Source: Tetradesmus obliquus (lineage: Eukaryota > Chlorophyta > Chlorophyceae > Sphaeropleales > Scenedesmaceae). Taken from it: 64,000 nucleotides of DNA. This document shows, piece after piece, positions 53,460 to 64,000 of the stretch. Positions within the stretch are counted from its first letter, which is position 1. Each line of letters starts with the position of its first letter. The notes beneath the pieces were generated by a model. The model had not been told where the DNA came from. It ran no database searches and was given only the letters and a program-made list of their open reading frames with translations. Where the stretch lies: NCBI GenBank assembly GCA_030272155.1, contig CP126197.1, positions 5,510,001 through 5,574,000 of the forward strand. The letters run 5' to 3'. Made by a program: the position numbers and the translations under genes.

Positions 53460-54852
53460 ATGCTGTTGATTGGTGTGAATTTCACAAAGCCTGAGAAGAT
53501 GACGTCATCCAGCTGACGCAGCGCTGGCGGTGCACTGATGGTCACCTGCAGGACAGCATTTGTTGAGACAGAAACAACACTGTTTTGTGAACAATACAGC
53601 GACATATAATTCGTTTACCAACGGTCGCCTGCAGTAAAGTCACCCAAAACGCATGATACACGAGATACCCATGTGTGGGTGGACACAGCACTCAGGGAAT
53701 CAGCAGCAGTGACAGCAGATATCAACAAGACCCTAGTTGACCTCCGGCTCGCTTGGTCATAAGGAGGCGTGCTGATGGTAAACAGTCACAAAGTGCTGCC
53801 TCCGCCAAACACCATTACTAAGGGTACGCGCCAGGACATGCAAAGACCGACAGCTACGTACTGCTCACACGCAAACAGAAGCAAACGCCGCAGAACTTTC
53901 TGCTGCAACATATCAATCAAGCGCATCAGTCCTATTGTACAGGCCTACCTCAAAGCCAATGCTGCCCTTGGCAGGCACAGTCACGACAGCACCAACAGGC
54001 GACACCACAGCAGTTGGCAGTGTAGGGTTGTAGGCCTTCATAAACCACGCGCGAGTCAGTGAGATGCCAACTGCTGGCTGGTGTCCCACAGTGTATGACA
54101 CCGCCACACTGCCCGTATTTGTGAGGTTTAGCTGCAGGGTTTGAGACCTAAGATCGGTGCGTAGCGGCAGCTCCGGAGGGTTGATGCTGACAGGCGTTGT
54201 GACGGCTGCATGTGCCTGCACAAGACCAGCTCCGATCTTAGCAGGAGGGTACATCAAGCTGCTGCTGCTGCTGCTGCTGGTGTTTGGAAAGGGCAGCGGC
54301 TTGGCTGTGTTTTTGAGTGCTGCTGCTGCTGCTGCCACCCAGCCACCGGGTGGCTCGGTGATGCCAGCTTTTGTCATTGCCTCTCGCCACAGCGCCACAA
54401 CGCCAGACACATATGGGCAGGCCTGCGAGGCGCGTCAGTTGCAGCAGCAACAGCAGCAGCACGTGTGGTTGTGCGCATCAGTTGCAGCAGCAATAGCAGC
54501 AGCATGTATGGCTGCATGAAGACACGCATGGTGTGATTGACTGTTGCTAGCTGCATGCGGGTCAATCTGCGTGCATTCAGCCTTAAGGGCGCAGCAAGTA
54601 GTGTCACGACTGTCAGTTCAAAAACAGCAGACCAAGAATGGCATGCGAGGCAGTCCTGGGAATCTCTTCCCGTTAGTAAGCAGTGCCATGCAACCTAAAC
54701 CTCTTCTCTCTTGCACATGCCAGCGAGGCCTGTTGCAGCTGCTCGCACCATGCTGGTGCCAGTCAGGGGCGCATACGTATGGTCAGGCGCGCTGGAGTAC
54801 AGCGTGCCAGGAGCAGCGAGGTCTGGCTTCACCGCAAAGTCAAGGGTCTGCA

Positions 54853-54885
<33 letters not shown>

Positions 54886-55226
54886 TGTAAGCAGCGGTGT
54901 ATTTCCCATCTTGATGGCATGCTGTTGGAGCCCTAGCAGGCGCTGTGCAGTAGTGCAGCTTTTCAATCTCACGCAGCAGCATGCAGCATGCGGCAGCAAA
55001 CCTGAACACAATTCGCAGCATGCATCAGCCTCCTGAGCATCAACAGTTCACCCGCCGCCACCCGAGCCGCCGCAACACCTGCTGCTGCTGCTGCTGCTGC
55101 TGCACTGACCTACACCCAACATAGCACAGCTGGCCAGACACCTGGCATGCTGTATGGCTGCTGCTGCTGCTGCTGCTGACCTACGCCCAACATGGCACAG
55201 CTGACGAGATGCCTGGCACGCCGCAT

Positions 55227-55300
<74 letters not shown>

Positions 55301-57252
55301 CCCCGCCGCCGCAACTGCTGCTGCTGCTGCTGCCGCTGCTCACCGGCCCCATGGAGCTGTAGTCCATCGGCTGCCCTGCCAGGTCAGCCGGCATCTGGCT
55401 GGCAGTTGCACCTGGCAGCCCCACCAACTTCAAAACCTTTTCCGGATCAGCAGCAAGCGCATCAGCCAGCGCAGCTCCGTCATCTGCCCTCAGCCACAGC
55501 ATGGGCATGCCCTTGTGCGTCAGCCGCGCTGCGCATTCGAATGCGGCGGCGTCGCTCGGGAGCGCAAACAGCGTCAGCTTGGGTTTTAGGGCTTTGTAGG
55601 TCTCCCAGAGCGTAGCTCCTGCGCCAAACTCCTCGTACAATGTGTTGATGCATTCCTGAGAGATCTCTAGCACGAGGACTTTGCCTTTGAGGTTGGGGCC
55701 CTTTGTGATGGCTTCGAGTGGTGAGCAGATGTCCTCGGGGGCTCGCAAGCGCAGCAGCACCAGCTGCTGGGGCAGGTTGAGGGCGTCAGTGAGGGGGTTG
55801 TAGGTGGTGGCTGGGGTGTCTACCCGCAGGAAGGCCTCTGCACGTGACAACACAGCAGCAGCAGCAGCAGTCGCACAGAAGGAAACAGGATGGTCCAACG
55901 ACTGCACAGACAGGAGCCAGTACACCAATTGCAGCTATCTCCTGCCCTGAACAAGTCATCAAGTACCATCCAACAACCATACTTAGCAGCAGAGATGCAC
56001 TGAAGGAGAAGCAATGCACGCATCTCGCAAGCAGCATAGCTGGGTGTCAAACATATCCGCCAGCATGCACCTGAGCATGTTGCCGCACCACCCCTTTTCA
56101 TTGCGCTCAACAGCCATCTCACCCAGGATGCTTCGTAGCCCTGCCTTTGTGTTTATTTCTCGATCCAGCTGCAGCAGCGACCCCGGCTGAGCTGTGCTTT
56201 CAACCGCTGCAACTGACAGCACACCCGGCAGCGACCCAGGCGAAGCTCCTGTTGTAAACAGGCTGCTGCCGCCGCTGCTGCTGCCATCATTTGATGCTGC
56301 TGCCACAGTGATTATGTCAGCTTCCCGCAGCACTGCAAGCTGTGCCCTTCCATCCTTTTTTGGGTAGTTGCCCGCGGCTATGGCCGGCAGTCCGAATGAC
56401 ATGCTCACAATGTTGCAGCTGCGCTGTGCTGCCATTGCCATGCACTCTGCGGTCTTGCCCATTCGTCCAAAGCTGGGGATGGAAGAAGCGCGGGGCAACA
56501 GCAACATGAGTGTCAGTCAAACGAAGGTCAACGCATAACCAGCACACGCAGTGATTGCTGCATGGCAGCAAGGGTAAAATGGTATTCAGTGAAAGCTATC
56601 TGAGCTGAAAGCAGGCACATCTCTGTACAAAGAAAATACAGCCAGGCCTGGTGCCTGCAGAGCGCCACAGCAACTGCAGCAGGTGACTTGGTGTCAACCG
56701 CAGCGCTCCCCACGGCTTTGTTTTGTGGTTGAACAAGTGACGCAGTGCATATGGTCCTTATGTTTAGGCTCACCTGAAAGCCCCCAGCAGTGCCCCATAG
56801 GCGACGCCCCGTTGGTGTGGCAGTGGCTGACCGTCCTTGTCTTTCAGCTTGAATGGAAACGAGCCCGCTGCTATGCCTGCAGCATTTGCATGCATGTGCA
56901 GCACTCAACTCTTAGATCTGAGCTTAAATGGAGCAGATCTGTCATATCTGTCGCTTATATCTCTTCTTGGTTTATCTTATCTTATCTTATTGTCTCAACT
57001 ATTAAATTTTCATAATAACAAGCATCAGCCATCAGCACAGCAACTGCTTCATTGCGGTGCCTACAGCGACCTGCTGCGCACAGCTGAACTGAATGCAGCA
57101 CGCTCGTGACCTTGTCGATTGGCAGCTGTGTGACAGACAGCCGGGGGACACTGTGTAAGTCACTATGTCAATGCCCCCACCTGCCGTGTGTGTGCCGTGC
57201 ATGTCCCATGTGCCCAGTGGTAGCGGCGGCTCCTGCAGCGCAGCAAGCAGAG

Positions 57253-57291
<39 letters not shown>

Positions 57292-58147
57292 CAGCAGCTG
57301 CATTTCAGCCGCTGCCAGAAGTTGAACAAGCTGTTCCGTGCTGCCCAGGCCTGGGCGCGACCTACAGGAATCCCTGCCACCACCTTGGTCCTGCTATCAC
57401 AATCATGCAGCAACGCCACGCTGCACCAAAGCCAAGTCCAGTATGCGACTGCCTCTTCACAACCCAGCTGCTGCAGCTGCATGCTTTGCCCAGCGCCTCT
57501 GCTAGAGCACATGCAGTCAAGCCCAACAGCAGAGCAGCAGCAGCAGCAACACCCCACGGCTCACCACGTCCTCGCCTTGCGTGTCTGCATTGAATGCTGT
57601 GTACACCCGGCATGCCGGAGGCCCTGGCTGCCCCGGGCTCCTGCAGAAGCCAAAGGTGGGGTGCCGAATGTCGATGGGGCCATCAATGATACACAGGTGC
57701 ACGCCCCTGCCTGATAAGCCTAGCGCTTGCGCTGCTGCAACCTGCAGGAGGCAGGCAGGCGCAGTGCGGCTTGCGTTATAACATAACAATGGGGCCATCG
57801 ATTACGCAGAGGCGCACGCCCCTGCCTGATAGGCCCAGCGCCTGCGCTGCTGCCACCTGCACGGCGCGTGCATAACAATTGTGTATGATGATGCAGTAAG
57901 AAGCTGCAGCGGCAGCCTAGTAGATGCGATTGTGTTGGGCGGTGATGTCGTGGAGATGTTCAGGTCTGGCAGGGGCAAACAGCTGTTCATGTTGTTCAAA
58001 ATTCTGCTGCTGCGTGAGCCTCACGCACTGAGTGCAGCTATGAGCTGAGTAAGGCACGTGCTCCAAGAAAGCAGGGAACCTGAGCGCCGCTTCACCTGTG
58101 TGATACCATCAGCTCCGATGAGCTGCACTTGCACGCCGTCGCCCTCC

Positions 58148-58185
<38 letters not shown>

Positions 58186-58757
58186 CTGGACATCATCGAT
58201 CAACAGCGGCGTCAGCAAAGCGGAGCAGGCGGCACCAAGCCATGAGTTGAGGCAGATGAGGCAGATGGTCCCCACGCAGTACAGTCCAAGCTACATGCAC
58301 TTCCCTGTGTTCTAGGGTTTTCTAATCGTGCGGCAGCAGCGCTGCTGTGCCATATGCTGTGTGAGGAGGCACACAGTGGTCAGGCTGCAGTACACAGCTG
58401 GTGTGGACGCAAGCTGTCATACAAACGCAATTACTGCACAAAACAAAAATGGCATTTTCAGCTGATTATTATGTTGCTGTGACGTTGTGTGCATAAGAAG
58501 CAGTGCTAGCATTTCAGACCAGCTGTGAATCACCCATTGTGGGTGTAGGTGTATGAGCAAGATAAGAGGAGCTCTGGCAGCAACACAAGGCGCAGCATGT
58601 AATAAATACTATGATACGTTAAGGTACATGGATAGATATCAATTGCGAAATGCGCCTGAGCGTCTGTCAGAAGAAGTGGTCTCGGGCGCACACTCACAAG
58701 TTCATCTCCTGTTCCCACTGATAACAACAGCCCGGCTACTAGTAAAATTAAATACAT
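52835..58757 (-). CDS. Secreted subtilisin-like serine protease (S8 family)
   Basis: Ten exons: 58757-58698, 58290-58096, 57741-57565, 57232-57181, 56876-56774, 56472-56123, 55837-55344, 54847-54749, 54422-53949 and 53545-52835; phases agree, 904 aa. Exon 1 is a clear signal peptide (MYLILLVAGLLLSVGTGDEL) ending exactly at GTGAGT. Catalytic blocks are GRGVHLCIIDGPID (Asp), MHGTHTAGIAAG (His), VAAASNDG (oxyanion Asn) and GTSMACPYVSGVVAL (Ser, split by an intron). YSSMGPTLDFAVKPDLAAPG precedes the Ser, as is usual in the family. A long insert between Asn and Ser is in the place of a protease-associated domain. The C-terminal 350 residues look like beta-rich Fn3-type sequence (LQLNLTNTGSVAVSYTV, RLQLYDARNNTHLGTQDFG). 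A typical I9 propeptide is not evident. Exon 2 (start and Ala run) is the least certain. Location is probably extracellular or vacuolar. Confidence 0.95.
55115..55205. repeat. Two 75-bp direct copies in a subtilase intron
   Basis: A block starting ACCTACACCCAACATAGCAC, ending in a CTG run, is followed by a second copy starting ACCTACGCCCAACATGGCAC with the same ending. Both lie between the exons at 55344 and 54847. Confidence 0.88.
55228..55298. repeat. (CTG)n tract of about 23 units in a subtilase intron
   Basis: A pure CTG run immediately after the two 75-bp copies, inside the same intron; it may have expanded from the CTG end of the duplicated unit. Confidence 0.92.
57770..57870. repeat. 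Duplicate of the subtilase catalytic-Asp exon start
   Basis: On the minus strand this segment reads acceptor CAG, then VAAAQALGLSGRG-RLC-IDGPI. It matches the start of the functional exon at 57741, which lies just downstream in transcript order. The copy keeps the catalytic DG but runs into stop codons afterwards. Confidence 0.93.
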
Positions 58758-61069
58758 TTTAGGAACGTTGTACGCATGAAGCGTTGATTGGCTAGTGGCG
58801 TGATTCGGTTAGTGCCGCAGGCGTCGTTGGGAGTGCTGCCATCTTCGGAAGAGATTACAATTCAATCGCGCAAGCTTGACCGCGACAAACATTTGATATC
58901 ACCTACGCTGACCGAAGCATGTACCGTGCATATGTGTTGTTGCCCGACAGCCTCGTGTGAACACATTGTAGCATGCTACGCGCCTGTTTGACTTCTCAGG
59001 AAGAACAGGGCACAGCTGATCTGTATGAAGAATTGCAGGCAACACACATTGCAGTTTCACAATGCAGCATATTGCGTCACTCACATGTCGAGAAGTGGTC
59101 CCCCGAAGGCCACCATGGCTGTTGAACCGCAGTTGTTCATGCTGATCTGTATAAAGATTTGCAGGTAACACACATTGCAGCAGTCGCATCAACATCTTCA
59201 TTTACAGTCAAGTTGCGTTGCCAAAAATCTCACAAATGTCAAGGTAACAGTGCATGCTTGCTGCTGTACAGGTGCCAGGTAATGCCTACACAGTGCGACA
59301 CTGTGACAGACGTGCCTGTGCGTGCTAGCCTGACGCTCAGCAGCAATCCTGGCTGCTGCTGCAGTAGCACATCCAGCCTGCAATTGCAAACTGTGCGTGT
59401 GTGCTTTCTACTGGCCTGGCAGGCAAAAGCATCGTCACAAGCGACAACAGTATCTAGCACCTGGCACGTCAAAGCACCTGGCACGTCAACTGGCAAAACC
59501 AACAGGCTTGCGCTTGCTGCACCACCAAAAGCAGCTAGCCTCAGTACAGTGCCATCGCAAGCTCCACCTCGGTCAAATTTGTATCCATGTAAGCAGCAGC
59601 AGCTGCAGCTGCTGCTGCTGCTGCTGACAGGAGCAGTCAGTAATCAGCCCTGCCTGCAACACGCAACCTGTACAGCGCTGCTGCATTTGAACCTGAACTT
59701 CTGCAAGCACAACCCTGCTCAGAACCTCTCGTCAAAACTGAGTGTCTATTGTGTATGCATGCTTGCGATGTACAAGCAAAACAAAGCCACATGAAGCCAG
59801 GTTGTGAGCCCAAGCAATGCAGCACACTCCAAGGCATGCCGCACCCTGTCTTCTGTTGTGAAGCCTGTAACTGCCCAGGCCAGTGCACACACATGCAGGT
59901 CAATCCATTGAGCCTCCAATCAGCAAAACAGCAAAACAGCACAGAGCTACGCGGAAAGTTGCTTACAACATAACCGCTCTTTGGCAGATGTACGGTGCAG
60001 GTTGTAGGTCAACAAACCAGCTGCCTGCGCTGCAATTATATGTACCTGATGCTGTGTCACCTTCACAAGCAAAAGCAGCTCCGAAGGCAACACGGATGCC
60101 ACATCTGCCAGGAAAACCCCAATGCCGGCAGCTGCAAGGATGCAGTTCTGCATGCTGCATCTGCACCACTGCTCCTGCAAAGGTTAAAGCTGCACCTGCT
60201 CCACCAGCCCTCTCACTTGTGCTGATTGACTGCACTGCCACCTGCCGCTCTTGCCCCAAAACTGCACAAAAACGGCTGGCTTTTGCACACGCCATAAAAG
60301 CAGAACCAGCGCCTCAGTCGCCTTTGCGCCTGTACAGAGCGCTGCTGCTGTTGGTGCTGTACTCTCCCGATTCAGATTGATCATGCCAGAACTGCCCTCA
60401 CGCAGAAACCACCCCCACCCGCAACGCCCGTTCAACAAAGCACTCCAATACCTTCAATGGATTAAGATTTGCACCAGGCTGCAAACACCTATTTCTTCTC
60501 AGCCAGACGCAGACTACCCCAACGCAGCAAAACAAACGGCACAAGAGCCCGCGGTGCTGCTCACAATCCTGCAAGTGTCACTCAAGGCACTTGAGATCTG
60601 TGTACACGCACAATGCAAAACAGCAGCAGCAACTGCCATCTTCGCCCATGCTCTGGTGCCTAGATGGTCAAGCAGCAGACCTCCGCCATGCTTGAGCTGC
60701 TCGATGTGCCACGCAGAGCTGCAGCACCCCTCAATCTGCAACACTGCAGCAGGCTGTACAAATTGCTGCAGTGCTTTCATATGTGCAACACTGCAGCAGG
60801 CTGTGCAGTTCCTCGTGCACAGCTGCTGCTGCAGCAAGCATGCCTGCATGTTGTGGTGATGGCCGGGTGTGTGCATGCAAGCAATGGCACCTGCATGGCA
60901 TACACTGCCGGCCAACACACAACAGACACGCAACAAAGGCAACGACCTGCACCCGGCTTACATCTGCATCACCAGCTGCTGTATCAGCAGCTGTGGCAGC
61001 AGCTGCTGGCAGCTTCCTGACTACAGCAGCGGGAAGACGAAAGCCCGAATGCTCTGCCCAGCTGCGGGC
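58758..61069. other. Spacer between the subtilase and the DUF1818 gene
   Basis: Both genes are on the minus strand, so this holds the subtilase promoter and the DUF1818 3' UTR. A short direct repeat (GCAGG.AACACACATTGCAG) occurs near 59035 and 59160, and CAACACTGCAGCAGGCTGT occurs twice near 60738 and 60787. No gene is recognised. Confidence 0.5.
60958..60962 (-). promoter_or_regulatory. Candidate TGTAA polyadenylation signal of the DUF1818 gene
   Basis: TTACA on the + strand, read as TGTAA on the minus strand, lies 108 bases beyond the stop codon at 61070. Confidence 0.4.
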
Positions 61070-61720
61070 TTATGCAGAAACGGCAGCTGGGGTGCTGCGC
61101 ACTTCCTGTGCTGCTCTGCTGCCTGCGCTGCCGCCTGTTGCTGTGTCCACTGCTGCAATGACAGCAGCAGCAACCTCTGCCGGCCACTCGGCTGACACAG
61201 AGCGCCTGTAGCACAAGTCAAGCAAGCAGGCAGCAGAGTTGTTGTGCAGCCGGCAGTTGCACCACGAAGAGGGACCAAGAGCAAGCAGACAGCAGCATCA
61301 GTAGGCAGCAGCAAAGCCGGCTCTTGCACTGGCAGCAGCTACGGTCAAGCAAGGATCTGCGTAGGCAGCTACATCACCCAGCAAGCGCTGAAGCAAAAAC
61401 CTACACAGCGCGAAAGTGATGCATGTGAAGCACCACACTAGTGAGAAGCAGTTGATCACCTGAGTAATCCCTTCTTATATATAAAAATCATGAAGAAAGT
61501 GTTTGGGAGCGCACCTGTCAGTCCTGAAGGTGATCTCAATGCTGAAGCCCGGCTCAGTGGGAGCATGCGCAGCCTTCATCACGATGTGGTTGGTCTCCCA
61601 CTGCGAGCAGATGACAGGCAGTTATAGGGCAGCACGCAGGCAGGCAGGCAGGTGAGCGTGCGCAGCCTTCATGGCATGTGGTTGGTCTCCCACTGCGAGT
61701 GAATTGCAGTTACAGGGCAG

Positions 61721-61760
<40 letters not shown>

Positions 61761-63395
61761 TAAGAAGAAGTGCTTGTGGCAGCAGCACAACAGGTGCCTG
61801 TGTATGCACAGTTTCCTTGCGCATCTGGCGCTGCTTGCCGATGCTTGTTTTCAGCTCACCAATTGCCCTCAGTAGGCAACACAGTCATGCAGCTTTGCTG
61901 TTGCTGAAGCTGCGATGTAATCAGCCCCTTTGGTTGATCTACCACAGAGGCGGAGTACACTGCAGCTTCAGCAACAGACAGCAAAGCTGCCTGACGTATC
62001 ACCTAATGAGTGCAACACATTACTAGCCATCATTTGCAATGCAGGACAACTGTCTCTCAACATTTGCGTTGAACATCCCAGGTGCAGGGCTTGCGCCCGC
62101 AACAGCCCAAGCACTGTGCCTCAGCTAGCAACCAATGTCTGCTTTTCCACCGCCCTGTCTCCTCATATGCTGCCAGCACACGACAGGTCTACCCCAAACG
62201 ACAGCAGGGCCCAAGCGCACCTTCATGCGTGGCGCTGGCCTGTCTGCGCTGCCGCCGTGCCACTGCCCCTGTGCCGCCAGGTTGGACACCATCAGCCGCA
62301 GCTGGCTCAGCATGCCCACAAAGTCACCGCTGCTCCCCCACACCGGATCACAACCATAACATTGCTTCAAACCGGCACCCACCCATATTGCTCTTCTGCC
62401 CTTCTCTGCGCAAGCCAGTCTCCAAACCCAACAGCAGCGAGCAGCAGTGAGCAACACAAACCATCAACGCACCTTGACGCGTGACGCCGGCCTGTCTGCG
62501 CTGCCGCCGTGCCACTGCCCCTGTGCCGCCAGGTTGGCCACCATCAGCCGCAGCTGGCTCAGCATGCCCACAAAGTCGCTCAGCTCGCTGGGCTTGAGCG
62601 GCACACTCCAGCAGGGGCCTGAGACCAGCGCCGTGTAGGGGCTGCCCTCCTCATCATCATCACTGTCAGGCCTGTGTAAAAAGAAGATCAGCAGCAGCAG
62701 GGGCAGCGAACAGGTGGTCACAGCATCGTACAGGGGCCTGAGACAAGGGCGGTGTAGGGGTTGCTCTCCTCCTCATCATCACTGTCAGGCCTGTGCAAAG
62801 CAGATCAGCAGCAGCAGCAGCAGGTGCAGCAAACAGGCGGTCACAGCATCGTACAGGGGCCTGAGACAAGGGCAGTGTAGGGGCTGCCCTCCTGCTCATC
62901 ATCACGGTCGGGCCTGCAGCAGAGGTGAATGCAGGTGCAGCAAACAGGGCTTAAGTCAAGCGCTTGGTGGAGGGGGCGTGTAGGGGCTGCTCTCCTGCTC
63001 ATCATCACTGTCAGGCCTGTGCAAAGGACAGCAGCAGCAGCAGCAGCAGGTGCAACAAACAGGCGGTCACAGCATCGTGCAGGTGCCCGACACCAGCGCA
63101 GTGTAGGTTCAGCGCAGGGTCAATGGCATGTCTAGGGGCTGCGCTCCTTGCGCTCGTCGATGTCAGGTCTGTGCAAAGAGCAGCAGCAGCAGGTCACACT
63201 CGACTCAAAGTTGGCTTGGCCACTGAACACTGCTGCTGCTGCTGCTGCTAGCTTGATCTGCAGGTTGTAATCTTTGTTATTGTTGGATTAATCAACAGCA
63301 CTTCTCGCTGCATGCCTGTGCCCTTCACTCACTCAGGCAGCATGCCCAGGCTCCAGTTGTCACCAGACAGCAGCCCGTTGATGGCTGGAGGACCT

Positions 63396-63432
<37 letters not shown>

Positions 63433-63953
63433 CAGCAATACATTAGCGGTTTGGGCTCTTCAGATTCCTGCAAACTACAAATGTGCCGGACCAGTGTTGG
63501 TTGGCAGGCATTATCATTACATTACATTACATCAGCACGCGCAGCGCTGGCAGTCACAGCTGCTCAAGGCACGTGACTGGTTCCATTGCTTGCCGATCCT
63601 GCTGTGCTGTGCCACGGGTTAAGCTGCAGTACACATTGCCTAACATCAACGTTATCTATTCCAACAGCAGCACCTTGGCAGACGGTTGAGGCATGATTAC
63701 TGCCAGGCACCAGATCTCATGCTGCAGGGACAAAAGAGCAGCCTGGGCCGCTGCTGCACGCACCTGCAGCCCTCTCCCTGTCGCCTGGCAGCACCAGCAC
63801 GCAGCCAGACTCATCGCAAACGTAGCCCATCTGTTCCAGCTCGTCTATGCTGGCTTGCAGGGCAGGGGTGCCACTGGGCATGCCTGCTGACAAGTTCTCC
63901 AGCAAAGCATTGGCCTCACGCAGCACGTCGTCCACGGACTTGGACTTGCCATC
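61070..63953 (-). CDS. DUF1818 family protein, 5' end beyond the window
   Basis: Exons 63953-63764, 63393-63333, 62671-62473, 61600-61515 and 61205-61070 join in phase and end in TAA (223 codons before the stop in this window). After a helical lead (VDDVLREANALLENLSAG) and a QASIDELEQMGYVCDESGC block come LLSGDNWSLGMLPE, YTALVSGPCWSVPLKPSELS, DFVGMLSQLRLMVANLAAQG, GFSIEITFRTDRRSVSAEWP and EVAAAVIAAV. The order W-LG...Y.ALV-G--W...L...E..DF...L.QL...R--...WP-E-V matches DUF1818, a small protein family of cyanobacteria and plastid-bearing eukaryotes of unknown function, so a chloroplast location is likely. The more N-terminal exon or exons, including any transit peptide, lie beyond 64000. The introns are packed with copies of the exon at 62671. 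Confidence 0.86.
61645..61760. repeat. Copy of the 'WETNHIVMKAAHA' exon start, with a (GCAG)n tract
   Basis: The segment at 61651-61700 repeats the bases around the acceptor and first codons of the exon at 61600. It is followed at 61719-61760 by about ten GCAG units. The true exon has a short version of the same GCAG run upstream of its acceptor (about 61635-61651), so the tract and exon start were copied together. Confidence 0.9.
62210..62325. repeat. Copy of the 3' half of the main DUF1818 exon
   Basis: On the minus strand this reads DFVGMLSQLRLMVSNLAAQG and QWHGGSADRPAPRMKV, nearly identical to the end of the exon at 62671-62473. It lies in the following intron. Confidence 0.95.
62725..63175. 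repeat. Four tandem copies of the DUF1818 exon start (about 120 bp each)
   Basis: Copies near 62728-62800, 62850-62920, 62965-63030 and 63085-63180 repeat the acceptor and the codons for PDSDDDEEGSPYTALVSGP that open the exon at 62671. Each is followed by a CAG-rich spacer and is progressively more diverged with distance from the real exon. They occupy most of the intron. Confidence 0.92.
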
Positions 63954-64000
63954 CTGAAGTTATGATCGATAAAATCAGAGTGTGCAGGCAAATCAGGAGA

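Noticed and set aside
58273..58275. Subtilase start at 58275
   Set aside because: The triplet is GTG, not ATG. The signal-peptide exon at 58757-58698 with a phase-0 GTGAGT donor is a better start.

Overview
The window looks like nuclear DNA of a green alga, most likely a chlorophycean (Sphaeropleales or Scenedesmaceae would fit; this is inference). The reasons are many short GT-AG introns, GC-rich exons full of Ala, Gln and Ser runs, very abundant CAG/CTG repeats, TGTAA-type polyadenylation motifs, and plant- or alga-type proteins (AMT1, cryptochrome/photolyase, DUF1818). Exon chains were built by hand from protein similarity, splice sites and phase. For every spliced gene given as an exact chain, the summed exons are divisible by three. 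No sequence search was run.

Layout. 1.06-13.0 kb (+): three tandem paralogues of an unrecognised family with an F-box-like start and a degenerate 'LPAAQ' helical repeat; the third copy is frameshifted. 14.3-15.6 kb (+): a small HVA1/DUF2945 Tudor-type protein whose second intron holds a 22-bp minisatellite, followed by a (CTG)46 tract. 16.6-20.0 kb (+): secreted class 3 lipase. 22.8-25.7 kb (-): ammonium transporter. 25.7-29.4 kb: long gap of lower GC with no convincing gene. 29.45-34.97 kb (-): membrane-anchored GH5 glycoside hydrolase. 35.3-41.45 kb (-): cryptochrome/photolyase with a charged C-terminal tail. 42.0-44.9 kb (-): Gln-rich, acidic hypothetical protein. 46.17-50.88 kb (+): CapA-type metallophosphatase. 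50.9-51.5 kb (+): MYND zinc-finger ORF. 52.8-58.76 kb (-): secreted subtilisin-like protease. 61.07-64 kb (-): DUF1818 protein cut by the window edge.

The genes do not form one pathway. Three encode extracellular or membrane-facing hydrolases (lipase, GH5, subtilase), one nitrogen uptake, and one light or DNA-repair function.

The main unusual signal is structural. Nearly every gene from 36 kb rightwards carries local tandem copies of short exon pieces with the adjoining splice site, lying inside its introns. The units are about 60-150 bp with 1-5 extra copies, seen in the photolyase, the acidic hypothetical, CapA, the subtilase and DUF1818. A 42-bp GT-AG insert in the MYND domain, flanked by a direct repeat, looks like a small version of the same process. 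This is consistent with introns being lengthened or created by tandem duplication of exon junctions.
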